DNA of 33,645 bases from Ruminococcus sp. (GCA_017513795.1 JAFXEJ010000086.1:1-33645), one strand, 5' to 3'; counted from the stretch's first letter, positions 7,604-15,380 are shown. Notes: generated by a model from the sequence alone, not told the origin. Translations and numbers: made by a program.

Positions 7604-8038
7604 TCAGTCCATGATATCGGCACCGTTATGGTCAGCGAATAAGCGGTAGATATCGGGGAATTTAAGTTTAGTTCTGACAGGTTTAAGTTCTGTATCAGTA
7701 AAGCAATGTGAGGAGTGTCCCTCAACGCAGAGTTTACCGCTTTCGCAGCTTACAATGCGGTAATCGAGTTCGAGGGTTGTTCCGTTGAATTTCACAATTT
7801 TCGGATAAACAGCGAATTCCTCGTCAAAGCGGAGAGGCGATTTATACTTACAGTCAACTGACAGCACCGGCATGAGGATTCCCTGTGCTTCGATCTGTTC
7901 CATGGGCATTCCAACCTGAATGAGAAAATTAACACGGCTTTCCTCAAAGATACGGATGTAGTTCGAGTGGTGCATTATTCCCATTTTGTCGGTTTCGTAG
8001 TAGTAAACTCTGCGTTTGTACGGCTTTATTGTGTTCAT
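7604..8038 (-). CDS. Acyl-CoA thioesterase, YbgC/4HBT hot-dog family
   Basis: 144 residues. Hydrolyses acyl-CoA (or acyl-ACP) thioesters in the cytoplasm. The family signature YYYETDKMGIMHHSNYIRIF near residue 13, with its catalytic aspartate and the HHSNY helix start, is complete, and EESR follows as in 4-hydroxybenzoyl-CoA thioesterase-like proteins. The ATG at 8038 was chosen because GAAAGGAA lies just upstream (8045-8052); the longer frame overlaps the promoter. It is a single gene with its own promoter. Substrate unknown. Confidence 0.9.
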   Translation of the reverse strand: MNTIKPYKRRVYYYETDKMGIMHHSNYIRIFEESRVNFLIQVGMPMEQIEAQGILMPVLSVDCKYKSPLRFDEEFAVYPKIVKFNGTTLELDYRIVSCESGKLCVEGHSSHCFTDTELKPVRTKLKFPDIYRLFADHNGADIMD

Positions 8039-8056
8039 ATTCAGTTTCCTTTCTCT

Positions 8057-8101
8057 GATGTGATTTATTATAATTATGTCACATCGGAGGGAAATTGTCA
8101 A
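8057..8101 (-). promoter_or_regulatory. Thioesterase promoter with overlapping inverted repeat
   Basis: On the minus strand TTGACA (8101-8096), 17 bases, CATAAT (8078-8073). A perfect inverted repeat, GATGTGA (8057-8063) and TCACATC (8079-8085), brackets the -10 box and start region with a 15-base spacer. This is a likely operator, though the spacing is too long for a CRP/FNR site (TGTGA-N6-TCACA). Confidence 0.7.
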
Positions 8102-8120
8102 GCAGCTGAATTTTTCCGAA

Positions 8121-8271
8121 TATGTAAAAAATTATAGGCAATGTAGTGTGCGATGTCAACATCGCACCACAGAGAGATTTAATAATCATTACAGGCGAAT
8201 GAGAACATCCGTCCCTACATAAGAAATAAACCGATAAAAAATATGTTTGCTCACAAATTTTTTTACACATA
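8121..8271. mobile_element. Short MITE-like relative of the 4878-5208 element
   Basis: Starts TATGTAAAAAATTATAGGCAATGTAG and ends with ATATGTTTGCTCACAAATTTTTTTACACATA, parallel to both ends of the longer copy. It keeps the TGCGATG-TCAA-CATCGCA palindrome and the CCCTACATAAGAAATAAA block, but lacks the nested middle section. I found no clear target duplication, so it is older or trimmed. Confidence 0.65.
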
Positions 8272-8296
8272 AAATTTATGCCAGAAAGGAAAATCA

Positions 8297-9097
8297 ATGG
8301 AAATAATCAGAAATATCCTGAAAATACTGATGTGGTTTTTGATAATAGGTTTCTCCTGTAATTTTATTATGCAGAGCGTAAGTTATTCTTTTTATAAAAA
8401 TGCCAAAAAGACGAATAAAGTCACGTTTGAACCGAAATTTATCAGGTTCAACGATAATCTGACGGGGTACGGCTATAATCTTGATAAGCAGTCCGATAAA
8501 GTCATCTTGTTTTTCGGCGGCTCAAATTATATTGCGTACAATTCTGTTGCTGAATATTCAGGAAATTTCGACTGCCCCTTTATTTCCGCCGACTATTATG
8601 GCACTCAGGAAAGCAATGGAAAAATGAATCTTGAATCTATGCAGAAAACTGCCGCCGATCTATACGACTGGACAAAAAAAGAATATCCGCAGTCCGGAAT
8701 TGTTATCATTGGACACAGCTACGGAACCGGAATTGCTGCGTATCTTGCAAGCATCCGTGACGCTGAATGCTTGTTTATAGCCGCCGGTTATCGTGATGTT
8801 TCTGATTTATACAACAAAATGACACCTATATTCTGGGGACCTCTCAAAATCTTTATTTCAAACAACATCCTCACGTCAGAATATGCCAGTGACGTTTCAT
8901 GCCCTGTATATGTTATGGGATCTGATGCCGATAAAACGCTGGATTCTTCGCTGCAAAAAAAGGTTGCAGACTGCTTTGAAAATTCAGAATTGATAATTTT
9001 CAGTGGTATAAATCACGAGGATTACTTCGTAAGCAGTGAAGTTATTGAATATATAGCAGCGAAAATGAATTCTGATACTTCTCCGGCAGAGGATTAA
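8297..9097 (+). CDS. Alpha/beta hydrolase with N-terminal membrane anchor
   Basis: 266 residues. A hydrophobic helix (residues 9-30, ILKILMWFLIIGFSCNFIMQ) is probably a membrane anchor or uncleaved signal. The hydrolase fold follows: strand VILFFGGSNY, nucleophile elbow GHSYGTG near 146 (catalytic Ser), an acid in GSDADKTLD near 213, and His in SGINHEDYF near 238, in the order expected for a serine hydrolase triad. An AGAAAGGAAA ribosome binding site precedes the ATG. Substrate not recognisable; it could be an esterase or lipase-like enzyme at the membrane. Confidence 0.8.
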   Translation: MEIIRNILKILMWFLIIGFSCNFIMQSVSYSFYKNAKKTNKVTFEPKFIRFNDNLTGYGYNLDKQSDKVILFFGGSNYIAYNSVAEYSGNFDCPFISADYYGTQESNGKMNLESMQKTAADLYDWTKKEYPQSGIVIIGHSYGTGIAAYLASIRDAECLFIAAGYRDVSDLYNKMTPIFWGPLKIFISNNILTSEYASDVSCPVYVMGSDADKTLDSSLQKKVADCFENSELIIFSGINHEDYFVSSEVIEYIAAKMNSDTSPAED

Positions 9098-9125
9098 GTT
9101 AAATAATAAATTTTTATTTCAGCTA

Positions 9126-9154
9126 TTGACATTTGCTTCCCTTTGTGATATAAT
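9126..9154 (+). promoter_or_regulatory. Promoter of tRNA-Trp
   Basis: TTGACA (9126-9131), 17 bases, TATAAT (9149-9154), 23 bases before the mature tRNA 5' end. Confidence 0.88.
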
Positions 9155-9177
9155 TAATACTGTTGAAGTAATCATAT

Positions 9178-9253
9178 AGGGGTATAGCTCAGTTGGTAGA
9201 GCAGCGGTCTCCAAAACCGCGTGCCGAGGGTTCAAGTCCTTCTGCCCCTGCCA
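9178..9253 (+). tRNA. tRNA-Trp (anticodon CCA)
   Basis: Full cloverleaf: acceptor AGGGGTA/TGCCCCT, D arm TAGCTCAGTTGGTAGAGCA, anticodon stem GCGGT/ACCGC with loop CTCCAAA (anticodon CCA), T arm GAGGGTTCAAGTCCTTC, discriminator G and encoded CCA at 9251-9253. The antisense reading of this gene gives a well-known spurious protein. The accessory island begins just after it. Confidence 0.97.
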
Positions 9254-9260
9254 AATCATT

Positions 9261-9303
9261 AAAGCCTGTATTAAGCGGAAAACGCCGAAATACAGGCTTT
9301 TTT
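9261..9303 (+). terminator. Terminator of tRNA-Trp
   Basis: AAAGCCTGTATT...AATACAGGCTTT stem with an inner GCG/CGC apex, then a T-run. Its left arm AAAGCCTGTAT(T)AAGC is nearly the same as that of the terminator at 30932-30972 at the far end of the island. Confidence 0.9.
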
Positions 9304-9365
9304 CTTGCCTATCAAAAACAGTTTTAACTGCATATTTGCAGTTGCGTGTGAAGAAAAAACAGTTG

Positions 9366-9399
9366 TTTTTCACACGTTTTCACACGAAATTCACACGAA
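9366..9399. repeat. Three tandem TTTTCACACG repeats
   Basis: TTTTCACACG-like units at 9367-9376, 9377-9386 and 9389-9398, with a related inverted word GCGTGTGAAG at 9342-9351. They lie 115 bases after tRNA-Trp. Such arrays near a tRNA can be recombinase arm sites, but nothing else here shows that. Confidence 0.4.
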
Positions 9400-9498
9400 G
9401 AAAAGGTGGTATAACGTTACAACAAGCCAGCTCCCTTACGTGAGTTGGTTTTCTATATGCTATAATTTGAATTCTATTTCCCAAAAATCAGAAATATC

Positions 9499-9527
9499 TT
9501 GATTTGGGGAAATAGAAATAATATAAT
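9499..9527 (+). promoter_or_regulatory. Promoter of the first tRNA-editing gene
   Basis: TTGATT (9499-9504), 17 bases, TATAAT (9522-9527). The second copy of the gene has the same layout (30293-30321), so the repeat includes the promoter. Confidence 0.75.
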
Positions 9528-9585
9528 AAATGTAACACAAAGCATTTTAAGATGACTTTGAATAAATGAAAACGAGGAAGAAAAA

Positions 9586-10131
9586 ATGGATATTGATAAC
9601 ACACTTTACAGCGGACGCCCAACTGACAATCGCTCCGAAGTTGAAATGGCTATATACGACATACTCGATGCTCTTGGCATAGATTACAAGCGTGCTGACC
9701 ATGACCATGCTGATACTATGGAGGACTGCCTTGCAATCGAAAAAGTTCTCGGTGCGAAGATATGCAAGAATCTGTTTCTCTGCAATCGCCAAAAGACAAT
9801 TTTCTATATGCTGCTTATGCCCGGAGATAAGCCTTTCAAGACTAAATTCCTGACTTCACAGCTGAATTGTGCAAGACTTTCTTTTGCAGAAGCTGATAAA
9901 ATGCAGGAGTATCTTCACACTATACCAGGTTCTGTATCAGCTCTGGAATTGATATTCGATACAGATAATAACATTCAGCTTGTAATTGACAACGACCTTA
10001 TGAAAGATGAATACATCTGCGGTCATCCGGGTATCAACACATCTACTGTACGTCTGCTCCGTGACGATATGTTGAGATATGTTCGTGAAGCAAAACACGA
10101 GCCTACATTTATAGATTTACCAACAGAATGA
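9586..10131 (+). CDS. Ala-tRNA(Pro) deacylase-like protein (ProX/YbaK family), copy 1
   Basis: 181 residues of the prolyl-tRNA editing domain family, free-standing proteins that hydrolyse mischarged Ala-tRNA(Pro) in the cytoplasm. Visible family features are DHADTMEDCLAIEKVLGAKI near 39-58, KNLFLCNRQKTIFYMLLMPG, the FLTSQLNCARLSFA stretch, and a C-terminal GHPGINTSTVRL near 147, where the conserved GxxP-type loop lies. The start has a GAGGAAG ribosome binding site. A second gene at 30382-30927 encodes 94% the same residues (11 differences), with many synonymous changes. Its own hairpin follows at 10137. Confidence 0.88.
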   Translation: MDIDNTLYSGRPTDNRSEVEMAIYDILDALGIDYKRADHDHADTMEDCLAIEKVLGAKICKNLFLCNRQKTIFYMLLMPGDKPFKTKFLTSQLNCARLSFAEADKMQEYLHTIPGSVSALELIFDTDNNIQLVIDNDLMKDEYICGHPGINTSTVRLLRDDMLRYVREAKHEPTFIDLPTE

Positions 10132-10136
10132 TACCT

Positions 10137-10157
10137 GAAGCCTCCGTTGGAGGCTTC
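10137..10157 (+). terminator. Hairpin after the first tRNA-editing gene
   Basis: GAAGCCTCC-GTT-GGAGGCTTC stem followed by a T-rich stretch (TGTATTCTCTTTTATT). Confidence 0.75.
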
Positions 10158-10254
10158 TGTATTCTCTTTTATTCGATAGAATTCTATAATTATGAAAATC
10201 GAGGACTTAATTCGACAAGTTTTTGAAATTATAAGAATTTTATTAGAATTTCTC

Positions 10255-10283
10255 TTGACTTTTTCTTATAAATTTCTCATAAT
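10255..10283 (+). promoter_or_regulatory. Upstream promoter-like site in the fic leader
   Basis: TTGACT (10255-10260), 17 bases, CATAAT (10278-10283). It is followed by a strong AAGGAGG (10290-10296) but no ATG: the open frame there starts at ATT (10305) and runs only 14 codons (IYNTRAELFVSPST). It could be a leader peptide or the wreck of a small gene. Confidence 0.4.
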
Positions 10284-10334
10284 TTGAATAAGGAGGCTTC
10301 AATCATTTATAATACAAGAGCTGAATTATTCGTA

Positions 10335-10416
10335 TCTCCTAGCACATAATAATATTCAGGAGAAATTACGCCTAACCGCTTGACTTTTCTCCTAAAACAG
10401 ATTATAATTAGGAGAA
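10335..10416 (+). promoter_or_regulatory. fic promoter with two operator-like palindromes
   Basis: Promoter: TTGACT (10380-10385), 17 bases, TATAAT (10403-10408). A perfect 9-bp inverted repeat TTCTCCTAA (10387-10395)/TTAGGAGAA (10408-10416) covers the spacer, -10 and start site. A related palindrome TCTCCT (10335-10340)/AGGAGA (10358-10363) lies 50 bases upstream. This is a classic repressor layout; the winged-helix end of the Fic protein is one possible binder. Confidence 0.7.
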
Positions 10417-10430
10417 AGGAGCGTGAAAAT

Positions 10431-11480
10431 ATGAGAAACTTCGATTATAGTGAACTTGCAAAAAGTTTATGGGACAGCGAAATCATAGGTCTGGTAGCCC
10501 AGATTCACGAATATAAAGGCAGACAGGAGCTTTATCTGAAACAGAAGCCTGCTGAGCTTGACCGCCTTATTGAGATTGCAAAGGTACAAAGTACAGAAGC
10601 TTCAAATGAGATTGAAGGCATACGAACTACAAACACCCGTCTGTTGCAACTTGTAAAAGATAAGACCACTCCTCGTAACCGTGATGAAGAAGAGATTATG
10701 GGATACCGTGATGTGCTGAATACTATTCACGAGAACTTTGAGTATATACCAATAACATCGAATTATATTCTCCAGCTCCACCGTGATCTGTATAAGTATT
10801 CTCATAAAAGCATCGGCGGTACATTCAAGAATTCTCAGAATTATATAAGTGCGACAGATGCGAATGGACGTGAATTCGTATTGTTCACGCCGCTTCCGCC
10901 CTATGAAACTCCTGCTGCTATCGAATCGATATGTGACAGCTATAATCGTATAATATCAACGCAGGATATCGACGCCCTGCTTCTGATACCTGTATTCATC
11001 CACGATTTCCTTTGCATTCACCCTTTCAACGATGGTAATGGTAGAATGAGTCGCTTGCTCACAACTCTATTGCTATACCGTTCAGGCTATGTAATCAGCA
11101 GATATATCTCCCTTGAAAGCAAGATAGCCAAGAACAAGAACCTGTACTATGACGCCTTAGAACAGTGTCAGAAAGGCTGGCACGAAAACGAAGAAGATCC
11201 TGCTCCGTTCATAAAGTACTTACTACAGACTATTCTTGCTGCATACCGTGATTTTGAGGAGCGTGTGGCATTAGTCGATGAAAAGCTGCCTGCAATTGAA
11301 ATGGTACGGCGTGCTGTTTATAATAAAATCGGTAAGTTCACCAAGAGCGAGGTCATGGAGCTTTGCCCTACACTCAGCAAAGCCTCGGTAGAAAACTCTA
11401 TCAAGCAGCTTGTTGAACAGGGACTTCTTTTAAAGCACGGCAGTGGTAGAAGTACTTTTTATACCAGGAGCGATATATAG
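10431..11480 (+). CDS. Fic family protein with C-terminal winged helix (class II)
   Basis: 349 residues. Fic enzymes transfer AMP (or another nucleotide) onto hydroxyl side chains of target proteins. The active-site motif HPFNDGNGRMSR is at about 196-207. An N-terminal inhibitory helix motif [S/T]xxxE[G/N], seen as SNEIEG at about 58-63, places it in class II, which is autoinhibited in cis. The last 70 or so residues form a winged-helix-like module (KIGKFTKSEVMELCPTLSKASVENSIKQL). The start at 10431 follows AAAGGAG; an upstream in-frame ATG overlaps the promoter. Under two operator-like palindromes, so it may be self-regulated. No separate antitoxin gene is seen. Confidence 0.92.
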   Translation: MRNFDYSELAKSLWDSEIIGLVAQIHEYKGRQELYLKQKPAELDRLIEIAKVQSTEASNEIEGIRTTNTRLLQLVKDKTTPRNRDEEEIMGYRDVLNTIHENFEYIPITSNYILQLHRDLYKYSHKSIGGTFKNSQNYISATDANGREFVLFTPLPPYETPAAIESICDSYNRIISTQDIDALLLIPVFIHDFLCIHPFNDGNGRMSRLLTTLLLYRSGYVISRYISLESKIAKNKNLYYDALEQCQKGWHENEEDPAPFIKYLLQTILAAYRDFEERVALVDEKLPAIEMVRRAVYNKIGKFTKSEVMELCPTLSKASVENSIKQLVEQGLLLKHGSGRSTFYTRSDI

Positions 11481-11556
11481 GCTATAGTGGAATGAGATGA
11501 ATTGGAATTTTTGAAGAACAATATTAAAAAAAGAATATGAAAGGAATTGGGTTGAA

Positions 11557-12372
11557 TTGATAACGAAACATGAAATATTCACCTTCCTGGAAGACGCAGG
11601 AATAAAACCTGATGACATAGTGACAATTCACTGCTCTTTACGTGCCATCGGCAAAATTGAGAACGGTGCAGACGGCTTGATCGATGCATTCTGCGAGTAC
11701 CTGCATGACGGACTATTTATTGTACCGACGCATACATGGGATAAGGTTTGGAAGGAGTCACCGTATTACGATGTCAGATCGACTGTTCCTGACATTGGAA
11801 CGCTTGCTGAGGTTGCGGCTTTTCGTAAAGACGGGATACGTTCCCTGCACCCGACTCATTCTGTTGCAGTGTTTGGCAAAGGTGCGGCTGATTTTGTCAG
11901 GGGAGAAGAAAAATGTGCATCTCCTGCGCCTATGAGCAGTTGCATCAGCAGACTTTACGAAGCAAACGGAAAAGTCCTCCTCGTTGGTGTCGGACATGAA
12001 CGTAATACATATCTCCATTCAGTGGATGAGCGACTCAGGATTCCGGATAGACTAAATCCAACCCCTTTTGAGATCACAATCGTGGACTACGATGGAAAGA
12101 TTCTGAAATCTCCTCCGTTCCATACGCATTTCACAGCCGCATCAGATACATGTGTTTCAGAATACTATCCCAATTACAAAGAAGCGTTCGAATATACAGG
12201 TGCTGTGACATATTCCAAGCTTGGAAACGCATTAGTGTATGTCTGTGATTGCAGAAAAATGACGGATACTTGCAGAAGAATTTGGGAGAAAGCAGACCGC
12301 GACCTTTGTATCTCGTCGGAGCCGATTCCTGAAGAATTGTATGAAGAAAGTAGCAAAGCAGCTGATGTATAA
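11557..12372 (+). CDS. AAC(3)-family N-acetyltransferase
   Basis: 271 residues, normal for the antibiotic N-acetyltransferase family that acetylates the 3-amino group of aminoglycosides with acetyl-CoA. Family landmarks are VTIHCSLRAIG near 22, LFIVPTHTW near 53, SLHPTHSVAVFGKGA near 95-110, and LLVGVGHERNTYLHSVDE near 140-158. Translation appears to start at a TTG (11557), with AAAGGA 11 bases upstream; no ATG fits in frame. Family members include proteins without a known resistance phenotype, so aminoglycoside resistance is possible but not shown. It lies 76 bases after fic and may be co-transcribed. Confidence 0.88.
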   Translation: MITKHEIFTFLEDAGIKPDDIVTIHCSLRAIGKIENGADGLIDAFCEYLHDGLFIVPTHTWDKVWKESPYYDVRSTVPDIGTLAEVAAFRKDGIRSLHPTHSVAVFGKGAADFVRGEEKCASPAPMSSCISRLYEANGKVLLVGVGHERNTYLHSVDERLRIPDRLNPTPFEITIVDYDGKILKSPPFHTHFTAASDTCVSEYYPNYKEAFEYTGAVTYSKLGNALVYVCDCRKMTDTCRRIWEKADRDLCISSEPIPEELYEESSKAADV

Positions 12373-12386
12373 CAAATCCTGATGTA

Positions 12387-12412
12387 TTTCAATAGCCCGT
12401 AGTCTATTGAAA
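12387..12412. terminator. Inverted repeat after the acetyltransferase gene
   Basis: TTTCAATAG (12387-12395) pairs with CTATTGAAA (12404-12412). No U-run follows. A third CTATTGAAA-like word lies at 12479-12487, before the opposing terminator. Confidence 0.4.
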
Positions 12413-12484
12413 CACAGTAAAACCATTTCACATAAGTGATATTTCCGCTTTTGCAATATTGCAATAATAACGGACACCCTATTG

Positions 12485-12512
12485 AAAAAACGGAGCCGGT
12501 CATGCCGGCTCC
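12485..12512 (-). terminator. Terminator of the amidoligase/recombinase operon
   Basis: On the minus strand GGAGCCGG-CATGA-CCGGCTCC, then GTTTTTT. It lies 5 bases past the recombinase stop codon. Confidence 0.9.
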
Positions 12513-12516
12513 ATTC

Positions 12517-13089
12517 CTATAGTTTGCTCTCGTATTCTCTAATTCTGCGGTAAAAGGTGTTTGCTCGAAGTCCCATCTGTTTCTGAAACTCCACGGCTGT
12601 GATATTCTCGGACTTCCACTGCTCATACAGCTGACCAAACTTCACCCAGTCAATAGGAATAGGCTGTCTGCCCTTATATTTTCCTTGAGCCTTGGCTATA
12701 GCAATTCCCTCACGCTGACGTTGTAAGGTCTGCTCACGTTCAAGCTCGGAGAGAGCGGCAAATATTGACAGAACAAACTGCCCTTGCGGAGTATTGGTAT
12801 CTATATTTTCCTTGCTGCTGACAAGTGTTACTCCTTTGCTTTTAAGCACATCTATTATATTAAGCAAATCCCGTGTTGAACGTCCAAGTCTGCTGATACT
12901 TTCAATATATAAGGTATCGCCCTCTCGGACATAATCAAGCATAGCTTTCAGTTCAGGACGATTAGTATTCTTGCCTGACATTTTTTCTGCAAATACACGC
13001 TCTACTTGATATTGCTCCATTATCGCTTCTTGACGAGCGGTCTCCTGATGTTCCGTTGAAACACGAATATAGCTAATCTTGCTCATCAT
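12517..13089 (-). CDS. Serine recombinase (resolvase/invertase family)
   Basis: 190 residues, the size of small resolvase/invertases. The catalytic serine is in YIRVSTEHQ near residue 10. IESISRLGRSTRDLLNII near 65 carries the conserved arginines. QGQFVLSIFAALSELEREQ near 105 starts the long E helix. A short C-terminal helix-turn-helix (FQKQMGLRANTFYRRIREYE) binds DNA. The ATGATG start at 13089/13086 overlaps the stop of the amidotransferase gene, so it is translated with the operon. It may act as a resolvase, a DNA invertase or a regulator of the carrying element; no obvious inverted sites were seen around it. Confidence 0.92.
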   Translation of the reverse strand: MMSKISYIRVSTEHQETARQEAIMEQYQVERVFAEKMSGKNTNRPELKAMLDYVREGDTLYIESISRLGRSTRDLLNIIDVLKSKGVTLVSSKENIDTNTPQGQFVLSIFAALSELEREQTLQRQREGIAIAKAQGKYKGRQPIPIDWVKFGQLYEQWKSENITAVEFQKQMGLRANTFYRRIREYESKL

Positions 13090-14063
13090 AACACCCCACA
13101 GCATTCCTCATGCACAGCTTCACCGCACATAAACTTGATATCCCTGAGAGCTTCATGAAGCAGATTCGTATCAATAAGCATCTCCTCCACCTCGTCACAA
13201 GTGTATCCCCACTCCAGCAAAAGTTCAACATCCGATGAATCTACCCCGTACATACTGCAATATGCCAGCAAGATTTCTTCTTGTATATTAAAATAAGTAG
13301 AGTAATCGTAATCATACCACGCAGCATATTTTGAACGGTAGAGCTTCGGCTCGAATTCAGCACGTGTAATTTCACCGTTCTTGTTGATACACAAAATATC
13401 ACCCTCATCAGTCTCAACTCGCTCGTATGCAAACTTATGGAATCCGACCTTTTTCAAGGCGTTCTTCATGATGCTTTCTGTTGAAGCGTAAATGTAGATA
13501 CCCAAAGCTTCGAAGTGAATCAAACACATGGGATTGCTTCCTTTGACGATATATAGGGAATTTTTGTCATCGAGCATGGTGAATGTGAAATTTCCCTCAA
13601 CGGTCTCCGCCATATATTTGAGACTGTCGAAGTCAAGTTTCTGCTGAGATTCTATAAGCTGACAAGCGGCATAAGAGTCTGTTTCGATGTGAGTATCAGG
13701 TATAAGCTTGTTCTTGCGTAGTTCTCGGTCATTCCACAAAACACCATTGTGCGCCAGACTCCAGGATGTGCTGCCAGTTTCGCCGTAAAAAGGGTGATTA
13801 TTGTAATTAAGCTTCTGATTTCCTTGAGTTGTAAGTCGGGTATGTCCCATGACTGCCCTTGTTTCTTCGGGAAAGTTGAATTTCATCTTATGAGCAGGCT
13901 TAGGTCTTTTGTATATCGTTACTTTTCCGTCTTTTATGTAGCTGATACCGGCAGCATCCGTGCCACGTTCTTCCGCCGCATTTGCAAGTGCCTGAGTGAG
14001 TTTTTTCAGTACGTTATACGGCACAATTTGTTTATAATCGAGCCAACCAAAAAGTGCACACAT
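13086..14063 (-). CDS. Stand-alone class II glutamine amidotransferase
   Basis: 325 residues. Releases ammonia from glutamine with an N-terminal cysteine nucleophile. Cys2 directly follows the initiator Met. Family elements in order are ERGTDAAGI near 32-40, GHTRLTTQGNQKLNYNNHPF near 73-92, AHNGVLWN near 104, and ETDSYAAC near 127. Unlike GlmS or PurF there is no sugar-isomerase or phosphoribosyl domain: after about 220 residues there is only a charged alpha-helical tail (DVELLLEWGYTCDEVEEML). A partner enzyme must use the ammonia, and the amidoligase two genes upstream is the obvious one. The start follows AAGGAGGA inside the end of the 59-codon gene. Confidence 0.88.
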   Translation of the reverse strand: MCALFGWLDYKQIVPYNVLKKLTQALANAAEERGTDAAGISYIKDGKVTIYKRPKPAHKMKFNFPEETRAVMGHTRLTTQGNQKLNYNNHPFYGETGSTSWSLAHNGVLWNDRELRKNKLIPDTHIETDSYAACQLIESQQKLDFDSLKYMAETVEGNFTFTMLDDKNSLYIVKGSNPMCLIHFEALGIYIYASTESIMKNALKKVGFHKFAYERVETDEGDILCINKNGEITRAEFEPKLYRSKYAAWYDYDYSTYFNIQEEILLAYCSMYGVDSSDVELLLEWGYTCDEVEEMLIDTNLLHEALRDIKFMCGEAVHEECCGVL

Positions 14064-14064
14064 T

Positions 14065-14244
14065 CTAATTCTCCTCCTTGTAATTGACGTCTAAAAGTGC
14101 CTGATTTCCGTCATTTAATACTTCCATTACGACTTCTCCGATTTTGTCAACAAGAACTGTTGCAGCAATCAGCGTAGCTATTTTGAGTACATCACCGACA
14201 GGACTTCCGGTCGGTACAGCCTTGATAAAATCAATTGGTTTCAT
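14065..14244 (-). CDS. 59-residue hydrophobic peptide in the amidoligase operon
   Basis: Short open frame starting MKPIDFIKAVPTGSPVGDVL and ending ALLDVNYKEEN. The centre (about residues 18-45, KIATLIAATVLVDKIGEVVM) is a hydrophobic to amphipathic helix that could lie in or on a membrane. Its ATG has AGGAGGA placed in the last codons of the amidoligase gene, and its own last codons hold the ribosome binding site of the amidotransferase gene. The end-to-start packing on both sides argues that it is translated. Function unknown; it could be a substrate peptide for the amidoligase or a membrane partner. Confidence 0.7.
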   Translation of the reverse strand: MKPIDFIKAVPTGSPVGDVLKIATLIAATVLVDKIGEVVMEVLNDGNQALLDVNYKEEN

Positions 14245-15351
14245 TTACATTTCCTCCTGTATTTCGATTTCTTCATTTATGTAGAGCTTGCGTTCTTTGA
14301 GATACTGAATAAGTTCGGTATCTGTAATATTCGCTACAAATTCCGACCATGAAAGCTTCTGTAATCCTTCGTCGCTCGTTCCAACTGCAATATCACAAAT
14401 TGCGTTCACAAGTTCCAGTGCAGCGATAAGTGTGTTGTATTTCAGTGTGCCTCTGAACATACGGAACTCAATTGTGCTGTAATTGCAAAGATTCACAGCG
14501 GTATATCTTCCATAACTGCCTTTCTTAGCCTTATCCAGTATCTCTCGACCTGTCTTTTCAAAGCCGTAGCGAGCTGCCCAGCGGTTTATGCTGTACTCTG
14601 AACGACGTGAGAATTTCAGCATCTCATTCCAGTGAGTTTCGACAAAGTACAGAATTCGGCTGATAACCTCATCCTGTTCTTCTCTGGAATCACCGAAGTT
14701 GTCACGGTTCACGTGGATATGAAGTCCGCAAGTGTTTGTCTGATGTGAGCGATATCCCAGTGATATAGCCTTTTTCATGATATTTTCCCAGTTCATATTA
14801 TTCTTGTGATATTCAAGGGACATGGGATGTGAAATTATCTCCATGCCGTCATCAAGAGAACCGTCGCCCTTGATATAGACACGCTCACTGTTGCCGTTGG
14901 AATTGGCTATTCTTAGCAGTTCTTCGGCATTATCATCATCTTTGCCGGCACCGTCGATTTCAAGTTCAACTCCGAAATATCGTGAACTATCGCCATAGAA
15001 AATAGGCTCTGGCTTATAGCTATAATCATGGATATTTCGGCATTTATTGACCTCGTCGTGGTAGCAGTCGCTGCAATAATCATAACCATTGAGATGAAAG
15101 CAATCATCAACGTGAACAAGTGCGTCACAATTTTCACAACGGATATAAAAATTATCATAACACGATTCGCAAAGATTTGTATATTCGTCACCGAAGGCAT
15201 CAGAGTCAAAGATAGTCGCTCCGCATCTGTCGCAAGTACAGCAATAGCGTTCTACGCAATCAGAACAGACAACTTGTCCATTGACCATTGAGTAGTCATC
15301 ATCTGTAATTTCTGCTCCACAATGGGAACAAATGATTTTATTTTCTTCCAT
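14245..15351 (-). CDS. Amidoligase (glutamine-synthetase-like fold) with N-terminal zinc-ribbon/LIM-like repeats
   Basis: 368 residues. Residues 1-115 contain three CxxC...CxxC units (CSHCGAEI, CDRCGATI, CENCDALV, each followed by CxxC) resembling LIM or treble-clef zinc fingers. From about 135 the Amidoligase_2-type fold follows: YFGVELEIDG (metal/ATP strand), IKGDGSLDDGMEIISHPM near 180-200, NTCGLHIHVNRDNF near 230 with the HxH pair, and TAVNLCNYSTIEFRMFRGTL near 305. The family is predicted to join an amine to a carboxyl group using ATP. I chose the ATG at 15351, with GGAGGA 7 bases upstream. The amidotransferase in the same operon would supply ammonia. The target is unknown. Confidence 0.85.
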   Translation of the reverse strand: MEENKIICSHCGAEITDDDYSMVNGQVVCSDCVERYCCTCDRCGATIFDSDAFGDEYTNLCESCYDNFYIRCENCDALVHVDDCFHLNGYDYCSDCYHDEVNKCRNIHDYSYKPEPIFYGDSSRYFGVELEIDGAGKDDDNAEELLRIANSNGNSERVYIKGDGSLDDGMEIISHPMSLEYHKNNMNWENIMKKAISLGYRSHQTNTCGLHIHVNRDNFGDSREEQDEVISRILYFVETHWNEMLKFSRRSEYSINRWAARYGFEKTGREILDKAKKGSYGRYTAVNLCNYSTIEFRMFRGTLKYNTLIAALELVNAICDIAVGTSDEGLQKLSWSEFVANITDTELIQYLKERKLYINEEIEIQEEM

Positions 15352-15380
15352 TTTGATTTCCTCCAAAATAACGTAAAATA

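Noticed and set aside
9119-9373. Minus-strand frame of 84 codons over tRNA-Trp
   Set aside because: It is the antisense reading of the tRNA gene, a well-known false protein.
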